A DNA stretch of 64,000 nucleotides, taken from contig NZ_CADFDK010000002.1 in the NCBI RefSeq assembly GCF_902832885.1, positions 186,001-250,000 on the forward strand, read 5' to 3'. Shown piece after piece: positions 18,031 to 26,865 of this stretch. The position numbers and the translations under genes are program-made. Every line of letters begins with the position of its first letter. Positions within the stretch are counted from its first letter, which is position 1. The notes under the pieces are model-generated. The model made no database searches and was not told where the DNA came from. It worked only from the letters and a program-made list of their open reading frames with translations. The stretch is from Burkholderia seminalis DSM 23518. GTDB lineage: Bacteria > Pseudomonadota > Gammaproteobacteria > Burkholderiales > Burkholderiaceae.

Positions 18031-20700
18031 ATGAAGCTACGTCATGTGGTGGGTATCGGGTGCCTTGCCGTGTTGTCGGGGTGCGGGGGCGACCAGGGTT
18101 CGACGGATGCGAGCGTGTTGGCGCAGATGTCGAACCCGCAGGGCAACCAGAACGATCGAACCGACCAAGGCGATCAAAACGACCAGGGCGAGCACGGCGG
18201 CGCGGGCAAGCGGTCGGTGCTGCGCAGCGTCGATCCGATGATCGGCACCGCGAACCTCGACATCAACGCGGACTGGGCGAGCGGCGTGCGCGGCCACGGC
18301 CACGTGTATCCGGGCGCGACCGTGCCGTTCGGGATGGTGCAGCTTGGGCCGGACACGACGGGCGGCGCGCATACGCTGCCGTGGAACTGGGATCGCACGT
18401 CGGGTTACCAGTACGACGATCCGTTCATCACCGGCTTCACGCATACGCACCTGTCGGGCACCGGCATCGGCTCGGGCGGCGAAGTACGGTTCCTGCCGAC
18501 GCTCGCGCCGGTCGACAAGGCAACCCTGGCGAAGGTCGCGGCCGATGCGTCGATCACCTACAACGCATCGTTCAGCCACGACGACGAAACCGCGAGCCCC
18601 GGCTACTACCGCGTGAAGATGGCGCCGGTCGGCAGCGGCAACACGCCGTGGAACGTGCAGGGCGCGACGATCCTCGCGGAGATGACGGCGACCGCGCATG
18701 CGGGCGTGCATCGCTACACGTATTTCCCGGCCGCGGCGACGCAGAAGCGCAGCATGATCGTGAGCATCGACAACCCCATCGGCGGGTCGACCGCGAGCGG
18801 CAGGATCCAGATCGTCGACGCGCGGACGATCGCCGGCTGGCAGTTCACGAACAACTGGGCCAACCACAAGCCGACGTATTTCGTCGCGCGCTTCTCGAGG
18901 CCGTTCGATACGAAGAACGTCGCGTTCAGCACGGACGGCTTCAAGGCCTACCTGACGTTCGCCGACGGCAGCGACGGCGGCGCGGTCACGGTGAAGGTCG
19001 GCATCTCGCCGTCGAGCGTCGCGGATGCGCAGGCCAACCTCGCGGCGGAAGTCGGCACGCAGTCGTTCGACCAGGTGCGCGGTGCGGCCGAGCGCGTGTG
19101 GCACGCCGCGCTCGACCGCATCCGGATCAAGGGCGGCACGGCCGACCAGCGGACGATGTTCTACACGTCGCTGTACCGCACGATGCTCGCACCGACGGTC
19201 TACAACAACGCGGACGGCAGCTACGTCGGCATGGATTCGGCCAACGACGGCACGACGTCGCCGCCGACCACGAGCAAGCATGCGAACCCGGGCTTCGACT
19301 ATTCGTCGACGTTCTCGCTGTGGGATACCTTCCGCGCCGAATCGCCGTTGATGACGCTCGTGCAGCCCGAGCGCGTCGACGGCTGGGTGAAGTCGCTGCT
19401 CACGCAGTTCCGGCAGAACGGCAAGGGCGAGCTGCCGGTGTGGCCGCTGGCGCAAACGGAAACCTTCACGATGGCCGGCCACCCGTCGATTCCGATGATC
19501 GCGGATGCGTACCTGAAGCACCTGACGAGCGCGGGCATCGACGACATCTGGACCGCGCTGACGACCACGCAGGGCGCGAGCGCGCACGGTTTCGATCAGT
19601 ATCGTCAAAGCGGCTATGTGTTCGCGGGCGACAACGCGTCGGTGTCGACGACGCAGGACTATGCGTTCGACGACTGGGCGACGGCCGCGGTCGGCAAGGC
19701 GGCCGGCAAGCGTGCGGCCGACTACCGGCCGTACCTGCAACGCAGCCGGAACTACCGGAACGTGTTCAACGCGGTGCCGAACAACGGCTGGACGTTCTCG
19801 CAGCCGAAGGATGCGCAAGGCAACTGGGTCGCCGGCTTCGATCCGACCGCCGCCGAGAAGACGGACTTCTCCGAATCGAATGCGTGGGTCGATACATGGA
19901 ACATCTTCCACGACTTCCCCGGCCTCGTCGCGCTGCTCGGCGGCAGGCGCCAGTTCATCGCGCAGCTCGACCGCACGTTCGATCCGGCCAACCCGCTGAC
20001 CTTCCAGTACAACCAGGGCTTTCCGGACCTGACCGGCCGCAGCGGCCAGTTCTTCGCGGGCAACGAACCGGCGAACCACCTGCCGTACCTGTACGCCGTC
20101 GCGGGCATGCCGTCGAAGACTCAGGACCGCGTGCGCACGGTGATGGACGACATGTACTCGCTGACGCTGACGGCCGGCGATCGCGCGTTGCTGAGCGGCG
20201 ACAGCCTGAAGGCCGCGCTGAGCGATCCGCGGCGCGTGCGCGATGCGGCGATTCCCGGCAACGACGATTGCGGCCAGTTGTCCGCGTGGTACGTGCTGTC
20301 CGCGCTCGGCATCTATTCGCTGAATCCGGTCGGCGGCGTGTTCTACTTCGGCACGCCGCTGTTCGAGGAAGCGACGATCGATATCCCGGTCGCGTCGGCA
20401 AGCGCGGCGGGCGGGGCGTTGAGGTTCGGTGCGACGCGGCGCTTCAAGGTGACCGCGCATACGGCGAGCGGCGGCGCGCCGTCGTCGGTGAATCGCTACG
20501 TGCAGTCGGTCAGCCTGAACGGCACGCCGCTGCACCGGCCGTACATCACCTATGACGAGATGAAGGCCGGCGGCACGCTCGACTTCGTGATGGGCTCGAC
20601 GCCGAACGATACGTGGGTCGGCCAGTGGAACGGCCAGGACCCGAACAGCGCGCTCGCGCCGTCGCTGGTGGCGGCCGGCCATACGACCGGCGTGCAGTAG
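18031..20700 (+). CDS. GH92 family alpha-mannosidase-like lipoprotein (second)
   Basis: 889 aa. Lipobox LSGC at Cys18, then a hydrophilic Asn/Asp/Gln linker (residues 35-58). GH92 motifs: VDPMIGTANLD, TVPFGMVQLGPDT, HTHLSGTGIG, DYSSTFSLWDTFRAESPLM, SESNAWVDTWNIFHD (probable acid Glu), FAGNEPANHLPYLYAVAG and GNDDCGQLSAWYVLSALGIY (probable base). It keeps more consensus residues than the first copy. A GAGAGAGGGAGGG ribosome binding site precedes ATG 18031. The pair probably trims alpha-mannose from host or plant glycans at the cell surface; no sugar transporter is adjacent. Confidence 0.92.
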   Translation: MKLRHVVGIGCLAVLSGCGGDQGSTDASVLAQMSNPQGNQNDRTDQGDQNDQGEHGGAGKRSVLRSVDPMIGTANLDINADWASGVRGHGHVYPGATVPFGMVQLGPDTTGGAHTLPWNWDRTSGYQYDDPFITGFTHTHLSGTGIGSGGEVRFLPTLAPVDKATLAKVAADASITYNASFSHDDETASPGYYRVKMAPVGSGNTPWNVQGATILAEMTATAHAGVHRYTYFPAAATQKRSMIVSIDNPIGGSTASGRIQIVDARTIAGWQFTNNWANHKPTYFVARFSRPFDTKNVAFSTDGFKAYLTFADGSDGGAVTVKVGISPSSVADAQANLAAEVGTQSFDQVRGAAERVWHAALDRIRIKGGTADQRTMFYTSLYRTMLAPTVYNNADGSYVGMDSANDGTTSPPTTSKHANPGFDYSSTFSLWDTFRAESPLMTLVQPERVDGWVKSLLTQFRQNGKGELPVWPLAQTETFTMAGHPSIPMIADAYLKHLTSAGIDDIWTALTTTQGASAHGFDQYRQSGYVFAGDNASVSTTQDYAFDDWATAAVGKAAGKRAADYRPYLQRSRNYRNVFNAVPNNGWTFSQPKDAQGNWVAGFDPTAAEKTDFSESNAWVDTWNIFHDFPGLVALLGGRRQFIAQLDRTFDPANPLTFQYNQGFPDLTGRSGQFFAGNEPANHLPYLYAVAGMPSKTQDRVRTVMDDMYSLTLTAGDRALLSGDSLKAALSDPRRVRDAAIPGNDDCGQLSAWYVLSALGIYSLNPVGGVFYFGTPLFEEATIDIPVASASAAGGALRFGATRRFKVTAHTASGGAPSSVNRYVQSVSLNGTPLHRPYITYDEMKAGGTLDFVMGSTPNDTWVGQWNGQDPNSALAPSLVAAGHTTGVQ

Positions 20701-20853
20701 CCGCGCGCGGCGGCGCCATGGGGCGCTGCCGGTCGTGCCGCCCGCTCACCGGCTGGCGCGGCCGGCACGCGCGTGGGGGCGGATCGATTGCGCTTCGATT
20801 CTGTGCCCCGTCGCGCTTATGATGCGGGAACGCCACTGACAGGGTTCCCCGCC

Positions 20854-21675
20854 ATGGATGCGCCGCTTCCGCCGATGTCTGCCCCGATTGCCGAGACGGC
20901 CCCCGAAACCGAAACCGCCGCCGCGCCGCGCGCGTCGCGCCTGCACCGGCCGGTCGCGCTCGTCACCGGCTCGACGTCGGGGATCGGCGCGGCCGTCGCG
21001 CGCCGCCTGGCGGCGGACGGCTACGCGGTGATCCTGCATTCGCGCAGTTCGGCCGATACCGGGCGTGCGATGGCGCGCGAACTCGGCGGGGCCTACGTGC
21101 AGGCCGATCTCGCGGACGATGCCGAGCGCGTGCGATTGATCCGCGACGCGCTGGCCGTGCACGGCCGGCTCGACGTGCTCGTCAACAACGCGGGCGTCAG
21201 CCGCGTGATTCCGCATGACGACCTCGCGGCGGCCACGCCCGACGTGTGGCGCGAGATGCATGAGATCAACGTGATCGCGCCGTTCCGGCTCGTCGCCGAA
21301 GCGGAGGCCGCGCTGCGCGAAGCGGCGTCGCACGGGCGAGCCGGGTGCGTCGTGAACGTCAGCTCGCATGCGGGCGTGCGGCCGAAGGGCGCGTCGATTC
21401 CGTATGCGGCCGCGAAGGCCGCGCTCAATCACACCACACGGCTGCTCGCGCGGACGCTCGCGCCGGCGATCCGCGTCAATGCGGTCGCGCCGGGGCTCGT
21501 CGATACGCCGCTGACCGCCGACTGGACGGAAGCGCAGCAGCTGTGGCGCGAGCGCGCGCCGATGCGCCGCGCGGCGGCGCCGGACGACATCGCGCAGACG
21601 GTCGCGATGCTCGTTGCGTCCGATTACGTGACGGGCGAGATCGTGATGCTCGACGGCGGGTTGAACCTGACGTGA
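20854..21675 (+). CDS. Short-chain dehydrogenase/reductase
   Basis: 273 aa with a 28-residue Pro/Ala-rich N-terminal lead. Rossmann motif VALVTGSTSGIGAAVARRLA, NNAG box LDVLVNNAGVS, catalytic Ser in VVNVSSHAG and Tyr-x3-Lys in IPYAAAKAALNH, ending GEIVMLDGGLNLT. A classical NAD(P)-dependent oxidoreductase of the FabG-like class; substrate unknown. Start ATG 20854 is preceded by only a weak binding site; a second Met eight codons in (MSAPIAE) is also possible. Confidence 0.88.
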   Translation: MDAPLPPMSAPIAETAPETETAAAPRASRLHRPVALVTGSTSGIGAAVARRLAADGYAVILHSRSSADTGRAMARELGGAYVQADLADDAERVRLIRDALAVHGRLDVLVNNAGVSRVIPHDDLAAATPDVWREMHEINVIAPFRLVAEAEAALREAASHGRAGCVVNVSSHAGVRPKGASIPYAAAKAALNHTTRLLARTLAPAIRVNAVAPGLVDTPLTADWTEAQQLWRERAPMRRAAAPDDIAQTVAMLVASDYVTGEIVMLDGGLNLT

Positions 21676-21734
21676 CGCGGTGACGCGGCGACGCGCGCGT
21701 GTCGCGCGCGACCGCCGGGGCCTTCCGCGGACGA

Positions 21735-22514
21735 TCAGCCGAGACTGGACCGCAGCCGCGCGAGCGCCTGATCGTGCGTGCGCTCGAACTTCAGCGGCGT
21801 GACGGCGACATACCCTTCGCCGAGCGCGACGGTTTCCGAATCCGCGTCGTCGTCGCGCGGCGCGCGCGCGAGCTTCAGCCAGTGATAGTCGATCTCGCGC
21901 GGATCGCGCCCCGACACGATCTCGACACCCTGCAGCGTGCCGGCGCCCTGGTTCGTCACCTTCAGGCCGCGCACGTCGTCGGCCGGCCGCGCCGGGAAAT
22001 TCACGTTGAGGCACGCATCGCTGTCCCAGCCGGCGGCGACGAGCCGGCGAATGACGTCCGGCGCGTGCGTGAGCGCCGTGTTCCATGGCACCGCGTTGCG
22101 ATCGACGAAGGCCTGGCTCAGCGCGATGGCCGGCACGCCGACGAGCATGCTCGTCATCGCCGCGCCGACCGTGCCGGAAAATACCGTTTCGGTGCCGAGG
22201 TTCGCGCCGCGATTCACGCCGGACAGCACGACGTCGGGCCGCGCATCCTTCATCAGGTGGCTGACCGCGATCGCGACGCAGTCGCCGGGCGTGCCGCGCC
22301 CCGCGAAGCGGCGCTCGCCCTTGCGATGCACGCGCAGCGGTTCGTGCAGGCTCAGCGAATGCGACGTGCCGCTCTGGTCTTCCGCCGGCGCGACGACCCA
22401 CACTTCGCGTGCCAGTTGCGTGGCGACCTGTTCGAGTACTGCCAGGCCGGGGGCGTCGAATCCGTCGTCGTTGGTGAGCAGGACACGGTCGAACAGCGGG
22501 CGGGCTTCTTGCAT
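21735..22514 (-). CDS. surE: 5'-nucleotidase SurE
   Basis: 259 aa. The metal-binding motif RVLLTNDDGFDAPGL is at the N-terminus, with Ser in DQSGTSHSLSL and Asn in VLSGVNRGANLG; AVPWNTALTHAP and ACLNVNFPA follow. SurE dephosphorylates nucleoside 5'- and 3'-monophosphates and short polyphosphate, and matters in stationary phase. Start ATG 22514 (MQEARPLFDRVLLTNDDG). Housekeeping surE in this group lies beside pcm; here neither pcm nor rpoS is next to it, so this may be a paralogue. Confidence 0.92.
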   Translation of the reverse strand: MQEARPLFDRVLLTNDDGFDAPGLAVLEQVATQLAREVWVVAPAEDQSGTSHSLSLHEPLRVHRKGERRFAGRGTPGDCVAIAVSHLMKDARPDVVLSGVNRGANLGTETVFSGTVGAAMTSMLVGVPAIALSQAFVDRNAVPWNTALTHAPDVIRRLVAAGWDSDACLNVNFPARPADDVRGLKVTNQGAGTLQGVEIVSGRDPREIDYHWLKLARAPRDDDADSETVALGEGYVAVTPLKFERTHDQALARLRSSLG

Positions 22515-22645
22515 CGGGACGATCCTCGCGGAGATGGGCAATGACAGGGGCGTACGGCGCCGCGCCAGCGTGGCGCAAGCCACAAGGCTAGCACTCCGGC
22601 GTGAGGAGCGTCGTGTCACGCGCTCGCCGCACGCCGGCGCGGACG

Positions 22646-22671
22646 TGAAAACGGGCGCATCGCGCGCCCGT
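22646..22671 (-). terminator. Rho-independent terminator of azlCD
   Basis: Read on the minus strand: ACGGGCGC, a 5-nt loop, GCGCCCGT, then TTTC. It lies about 45 nt after the azlD stop. A run of ten G residues (about 22683-22692, plus strand) lies between it and the gene. Confidence 0.65.
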
Positions 22672-22714
22672 TCGTCGTTGGAGGGGGGGGGGCGGCGCGG
22701 CGGCCCGGCACCGT

Positions 22715-23023
22715 TCAGCCGAGCAGGTGCCGCAGCAGGCCGGCCGACACGACGCCGACGATCACGGTCGGCAGGATCGACAGGCGCGTCGCCGCGGCGA
22801 GCGTGATCGCGAGCGCAAGCAGGTCGGCGGGGCGCGTCGACACGAAGGCCGGCGCGATCACCGAGATCAGCACGCAGCCGGGCACGTTCTCCATCACCGA
22901 CGCCATCCGCGGGCTCAGCGTGCGGTTGCGCAGCAGCACGTAGCCGAGGATGCGCGACAGATAGGTCGTCGACGCCATCAGCACGATCGTCGCGACGGTA
23001 CTGAAATCCGGCAGCTCAGGCAT
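22715..23023 (-). CDS. azlD: AzlD family branched-chain amino acid exporter subunit
   Basis: 102 aa with three to four hydrophobic segments (TVATIVLMASTTYLSRILGY; CVLISVIAPAFVS; LLALAITLAAATRL). The length and the early TYLSRILGY pattern are typical of AzlD, the small membrane partner of AzlC in export of branched-chain amino acids and analogues. Its start overlaps the azlC stop by 8 nt, so translation is coupled. Confidence 0.9.
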   Translation of the reverse strand: MPELPDFSTVATIVLMASTTYLSRILGYVLLRNRTLSPRMASVMENVPGCVLISVIAPAFVSTRPADLLALAITLAAATRLSILPTVIVGVVSAGLLRHLLG

Positions 23024-23750
23024 CGCGCGGCTCCCACAGCAGCGCGGCGACCAGCCCCGCGCATGCCCCTGCCGCGACGTACCAGGCGCCGGGCACGGCG
23101 AGGTGCGTGGCCGCCGCGACGACGAGGCTCACGAACCACGGCCGGCTCGCACGCATCCCTTTCCACATGCCGCGCAGCAGCACCAGAAACACGGCGGTGA
23201 ACGCCATGTCGAAGCCGTACTGCTCGACGTTGCCGATCGTCGGGCCGACGGCCGCGCCGAGCGTCGTCATCGAGATCCACGTCAGGTAGAGCCCCATGCA
23301 GATGCCCGCGTAATAGGGCACGCTGATGTGCGTGGCCGAGCGCGCCCTCGCGTCGGCGAGCGACATCGCCCAGCTCTCGTCGCACATGAAGAACAGCGCG
23401 ACGAACGCACGGCGGCGCGGCAGGCGCCGGATGTACGGCGCGAAGGCGGCGCCCATCAGGATGTGGCGCGAATTCACGAGGAACGACATCGCGACGATCA
23501 GCGCGATGTGCGGCGGCGACGTCCACAGATGGATCGCCGCGAATTCGGAGCCGCCGCCGAAATTGAGGCCCGTCATCATCGGCACCTCGAACAGGCTCAG
23601 CCCTTTCTGCGCGGCCTGCGCGCCCAGCACGAGCGCGAACGGCACGAAACCCAGCATGACGGGCAGCGCCGCGCGCAATCCGCGGCCCATCTCGGCGACA
23701 TAGGCGGGCTTGTCGCGAAGCCCGGACGACGTTGAAACGCTACTGCTCAT
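23016..23750 (-). CDS. azlC: AzlC family branched-chain amino acid exporter
   Basis: 244 aa membrane protein with about five to six transmembrane segments. AzlC hallmarks: GLRAALPVMLGFVPFALVLG, GGGSEFAAIHLW, the SFLVNSRHILMGAAFAPY motif and a FFMCDESWAMS loop. With AzlD it forms an inner-membrane exporter. An Lrp-type regulator gene is divergent at 23876, which fits control by leucine or related amino acids. Confidence 0.93.
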   Translation of the reverse strand: MSSSVSTSSGLRDKPAYVAEMGRGLRAALPVMLGFVPFALVLGAQAAQKGLSLFEVPMMTGLNFGGGSEFAAIHLWTSPPHIALIVAMSFLVNSRHILMGAAFAPYIRRLPRRRAFVALFFMCDESWAMSLADARARSATHISVPYYAGICMGLYLTWISMTTLGAAVGPTIGNVEQYGFDMAFTAVFLVLLRGMWKGMRASRPWFVSLVVAAATHLAVPGAWYVAAGACAGLVAALLWEPRDA

Positions 23751-23875
23751 GACTCCTCCTTCGGGGGAGGGATTGTCTGCTTTTTTGACTCGAATCGGGT
23801 TGCGTTGTGGCCAGATTTTCCTCAGAATTTGGCATTGAACGCGCGATGCGAGAATTTTTTGGAATCGGATGCCAA

Positions 23876-24334
23876 ATGAAACTTGACGCTATCGATCGCC
23901 GCATCCTGAGCGCGCTGCAGCGCGACGGCCGCATGCAGAACGTGGAGCTCGCGCACGAGGTCGGGCTGTCGCCGTCGCCGTGCCTGCGGCGCGTGCGGCT
24001 TCTCGAGGAAGCCGGTGTGATCGAGAAATACGTGGCCGTGCTGAATCCCGCGAAGGTCGGCAAGGGGCTGACGATCTTCACGCGGGTGTGGCTGAAGGGG
24101 CAGGACGCGGAATCGGTGAACCGTTTCTCGGAGGCCGTTCAGCAGATGCCGGAAGTCGTCGAATGCCACCTGATGGCCGGCGATTGCGATTTCCTGCTGC
24201 GCGTCGTCGCGGCCGACATCGACGACTACCGGCGCTTCCAGATGGAAACCCTCACGCGCATTCCCGGCGTGCTCAGCGTGAAGACCGACATTCCGATGCA
24301 GAAGATCAAGCTCACGTCGGCGCTGCCGACGTAG
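23876..24334 (+). CDS. Lrp/AsnC family regulator, likely of azlCD
   Basis: 152 aa. Helix-turn-helix at residues 1-50 (LDAIDRRILSALQRDGRMQN; LAHEVGLSPSPCLRRVRLLE), then the RAM ligand-binding domain (MPEVVECHLMAGDCDFLLRV; TRIPGVLSVKTDIPMQKIKL). I use ATG 23876 (MKLDAIDRR); the frame is open upstream to 23807 but family members start here. The divergent gap contains AT-rich repeats (GAATTTGGCATTG; GAATTTTTTGGAATC) suited to Lrp binding. Amino-acid-responsive control of the AzlCD exporter is the natural inference. Confidence 0.92.
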   Translation: MKLDAIDRRILSALQRDGRMQNVELAHEVGLSPSPCLRRVRLLEEAGVIEKYVAVLNPAKVGKGLTIFTRVWLKGQDAESVNRFSEAVQQMPEVVECHLMAGDCDFLLRVVAADIDDYRRFQMETLTRIPGVLSVKTDIPMQKIKLTSALPT

Positions 24335-24552
24335 CGCGACGCGGGCGCACGGTGCCCGTCGACGAATGGTCATTGCGCAGTGACAATCGCCGGATAAACT
24401 GGCGACGCAGGCCGCATCGCCCGTCTCGCCGGCGCGGTGATGCGACGTTCGATGTGCAAGCAACTAACGGTCAATGTTGACGCGATCGGGCACGCGGCGC
24501 TGCGCGCCGGACATGCGTTGCCGTGAATGCGTTTCTTCTTGTCGGGCCATTC

Positions 24553-25122
24553 ATGCAGCCAATCAACAATCCGTGGAATTCGCTGGAAATCGTCAAGCTC
24601 GTGCTCGGCGTGCTGACGCCGTTGTCGGTCGCGTGTCTCGGCTGGCTCGTCGCGCGCCGGCTGAAGCGGCTCGAACTCGTGCAGTGGACCAACCAGCGGC
24701 TGATCGAGAAGCGGCTCGCGCTGTACGACGCCGTTGCGCCTCAGCTCAACATGCTGCTGTGCTTCTACACGTGGATCGGCTACTGGAAGGACATCTCGCC
24801 GGACGACGTGATCCGTGCGAAGCGCGAGCTCGACCGCACGTTCCACATCTACCGCTACCTGTTCGACGACGACGTATACGACGCCTATCACACGTACATC
24901 CACGCGCTGTTCGACGTGCATACGGGCCCGGGCCGCGACGCGCGGATCCGCTCGCTGATTCAGGCGCCCGACGGCGATCGCAGCGTGCACGGCTCGTACG
25001 AGTGGAAGCCCGCGTGGTCCGACCGTTTCGCGACGGCGAATGTCGTGCCGAGGGACGACGTGCTGCGCCACTACACGCAGTTGATGGAGCGGCTGCGCGT
25101 GGCGCTGGGCGCGACGCGCTGA
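24553..25122 (+). CDS. Hypothetical single-pass membrane protein
   Basis: 189 aa from the ATG at 24553 (MQPINNPWNSLEIVKLVLGV); a GTG at 24523 would add ten residues. One transmembrane helix at residues 10-32 (IVKLVLGVLTPLSVACLGWL), followed by a soluble Tyr/Asp-rich region (YDAVAPQLNMLLCFYTWIGY). I recall similar stand-alone proteins in other bacteria with the same N-terminal NNPWNSLEI pattern, of unknown function. No operon partner is evident. Confidence 0.75.
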   Translation: MQPINNPWNSLEIVKLVLGVLTPLSVACLGWLVARRLKRLELVQWTNQRLIEKRLALYDAVAPQLNMLLCFYTWIGYWKDISPDDVIRAKRELDRTFHIYRYLFDDDVYDAYHTYIHALFDVHTGPGRDARIRSLIQAPDGDRSVHGSYEWKPAWSDRFATANVVPRDDVLRHYTQLMERLRVALGATR

Positions 25123-25266
25123 AGGCCGCGGCGCCCGCGCGCCGCTTCACGCCGGTATCGGAATCCGCCACCGGGCGGCGCGAATATCCGCCCTCGCACA
25201 GGAAGCGGATGCGAAGCCCGGCCGCTGCTGACATGCTCGCGCCATCACCACTCGCGCGAGGTCCGT

Positions 25267-25938
25267 ATGGTCGTCGACACCGGCCGCCAGCCGCTCATGA
25301 TCCGCTCGCCCGGCGCGGGCCGGCGGCGTCTCTTCTTCGTCGGTTCTCCCGAAACGCGTGATGTGTCGTTGCCGGTCGAACCGGAGATCGGCGACATCGT
25401 GTTCATTCGTGTGACCGTGCGGCCGTTCCTCGAGGTAGCGAGCGCCACGCGCTCATGGACGAATCATGTCGGCATCGTGGTCGGCGCGCGCGGCGGTGAA
25501 ACGCTGATCGCGGAGAGCACGTTCCCGCTGTCGCGCGTCACGACGATGTCGCGGTTTCTCGCGCGTTCCGATCGCGGCGCATGCGTGATCGCGCGGCTCA
25601 AGCAGCCGCTCGACGCCGCGCAGCGACGCCGGCTCGTCGACGCGGCGATGCGCCGGATCGGCGTGGTCTACGACACGGGTTTCAATCTCGCGTCGCGCTG
25701 GCAGTTCTGCTCGCGGTTCGTGCGCGAAGTCGTGCGCGATGCGACGCGGATCGTGCTCGGCGACGTCGAGACCTTCGACATGCTGCTGCGCCGGAATCCC
25801 GATCATCCGCTCGGCTTCTGGAAAATCTGGTATTTCGGGCGAATCCCGTGGCGCCGCCGCACGGTGACGCCGGCGAGCTTGCTCGAGAGCGGCGCGTTGC
25901 GGGTGGTGGCGGATACGCGCGGGTGCGGGGCCGATTGA
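25267..25938 (+). CDS. YiiX/YebB-like permuted NlpC/P60 hydrolase
   Basis: 223 aa. His67 in SWTNHVGIVVG precedes Cys148 in SRWQFCSRFVREV, the reversed order that marks the permuted papain-like amidases (YiiX/YaeF group). EIGDIVFIRV opens the domain and YDTGFNLASRWQFCS closes the active site. Such enzymes cut amide or lipid-amide bonds, sometimes in peptidoglycan. No signal peptide is visible, so it may act in the cytoplasm or at the inner membrane. Confidence 0.82.
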   Translation: MVVDTGRQPLMIRSPGAGRRRLFFVGSPETRDVSLPVEPEIGDIVFIRVTVRPFLEVASATRSWTNHVGIVVGARGGETLIAESTFPLSRVTTMSRFLARSDRGACVIARLKQPLDAAQRRRLVDAAMRRIGVVYDTGFNLASRWQFCSRFVREVVRDATRIVLGDVETFDMLLRRNPDHPLGFWKIWYFGRIPWRRRTVTPASLLESGALRVVADTRGCGAD

Positions 25939-26034
25939 CGGGCAAGTGCGATACGGAATCGGCGGCGCGTCCGCTGACGCGATGCAGGGCTTGAAGGAGG
26001 GCAGGAGAAAGCGATCGTGTCGCGGGCGCGTGAC

Positions 26035-26322
26035 TCAGGCAAACGAGATGACGAGCTGCTTGCCGCAAGCCGCCGCATACTTGCGCAGCGTATCGATGGA
26101 CGGGGAGTGCCGGCCCGTCGCGAGCGCTCGTTCGAGCCGGGTAATGGCGGGCGCTTTCGTGCCCATCCGTTCCGCCACGTCGGCTTGCGACAAGCCGGCC
26201 GCTCGCCGAGCCGCCAGCATCGCGTCGAGCAGCGCGAATTCTTCGCGATTCAGCCGTTCGTATTCGGCGCGCACCTCGGGAGCGGTCAACGCACGCTCGC
26301 GCAGTTCCTTATACGTTGCCAT
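26035..26322 (-). CDS. HigA-like antitoxin, XRE family
   Basis: 95 aa with an N-terminal helical arm (ELRERALTAPEVRAEYERLN) and a C-terminal Cro/CI helix-turn-helix (AAGLSQADVAERMGTKAPAI, TRLERALATGRHSPSIDTLR). Its start overlaps the toxin gene by 14 nt. In this order (toxin first, antitoxin second) the antitoxin binds and blocks the toxin and represses the shared promoter. The KQLVISFA ending is common in this antitoxin class. Confidence 0.88.
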   Translation of the reverse strand: MATYKELRERALTAPEVRAEYERLNREEFALLDAMLAARRAAGLSQADVAERMGTKAPAITRLERALATGRHSPSIDTLRKYAAACGKQLVISFA

Positions 26323-26650
26323 CTCGAACCTCCTTCAATCGACGACGGGCGGTTTCCAGTTCCTTCCGCGGCGTTTTGGGCGTCTTCTTCACGAAACAGG
26401 GGAACTTGACGATACGCCGGCCGACAATCGCGCGGTAAAACACCCGGGCGATACCTTCCGCGCCCTTCAATCGCATTTCGTACAGCCCGTTTCCCATCGG
26501 TCGGGTGTGGGGCTCGCCCAGATTCGGGCCGTACTGCGCCATGCGGTCGGCGAGTGCAAGGAACCGGGCAAGCAAGGTCGGGGGTAACGACGCTACCCCA
26601 ACCTCGACACGCTCATTGAAGAAGCGAATCTCACAAGCATGATTCAACAC
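26309..26650 (-). CDS. HigB-like toxin (Gp49/RelE superfamily)
   Basis: 113 aa. The HigB/Gp49-like fold is recognisable from PHTRPMGNGLYEMRLKGAEG, IARVFYRAIVGRRIVKFPCF and VKKTPKTPRKELETARRR. These toxins are ribosome-dependent mRNA endonucleases; the basic and Tyr/Phe residues in those segments are the catalytic region. The frame starts at GTG 26650 and has no good ribosome binding site, as expected of a toxin kept at low level. First gene of a two-gene operon. Confidence 0.87.
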   Translation of the reverse strand: MLNHACEIRFFNERVEVGVASLPPTLLARFLALADRMAQYGPNLGEPHTRPMGNGLYEMRLKGAEGIARVFYRAIVGRRIVKFPCFVKKTPKTPRKELETARRRLKEVRDGNV

Positions 26651-26652
26651 GG

Positions 26653-26666
26653 TAACAAATATGTTA
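26653..26666. promoter_or_regulatory. Operator-like inverted repeat before the toxin-antitoxin operon
   Basis: TAACA (26653-26657), AATA, TGTTA (26662-26666), directly upstream of the toxin start in the only AT-rich stretch of the region. Position and symmetry fit autoregulation by the antitoxin. Confidence 0.5.
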
Positions 26667-26865
26667 TGTATTCGCGAGAACAGTGACCGACCGCGGATGC
26701 GGGCACAGGCGGTTGGTCAGCGGTGAGGGAACGTTCGAGACCTTGTTGCTGCGGTCGGAGATAGCGGAGACGGCGTTAGGACCCGACGGCTTTCAGGAAA
26801 TTCGGGTCCGGCAAGTACGCGATCCGGTGTCAGGGTGGGGCAGGCACCACGGCCGGATGACGGAG

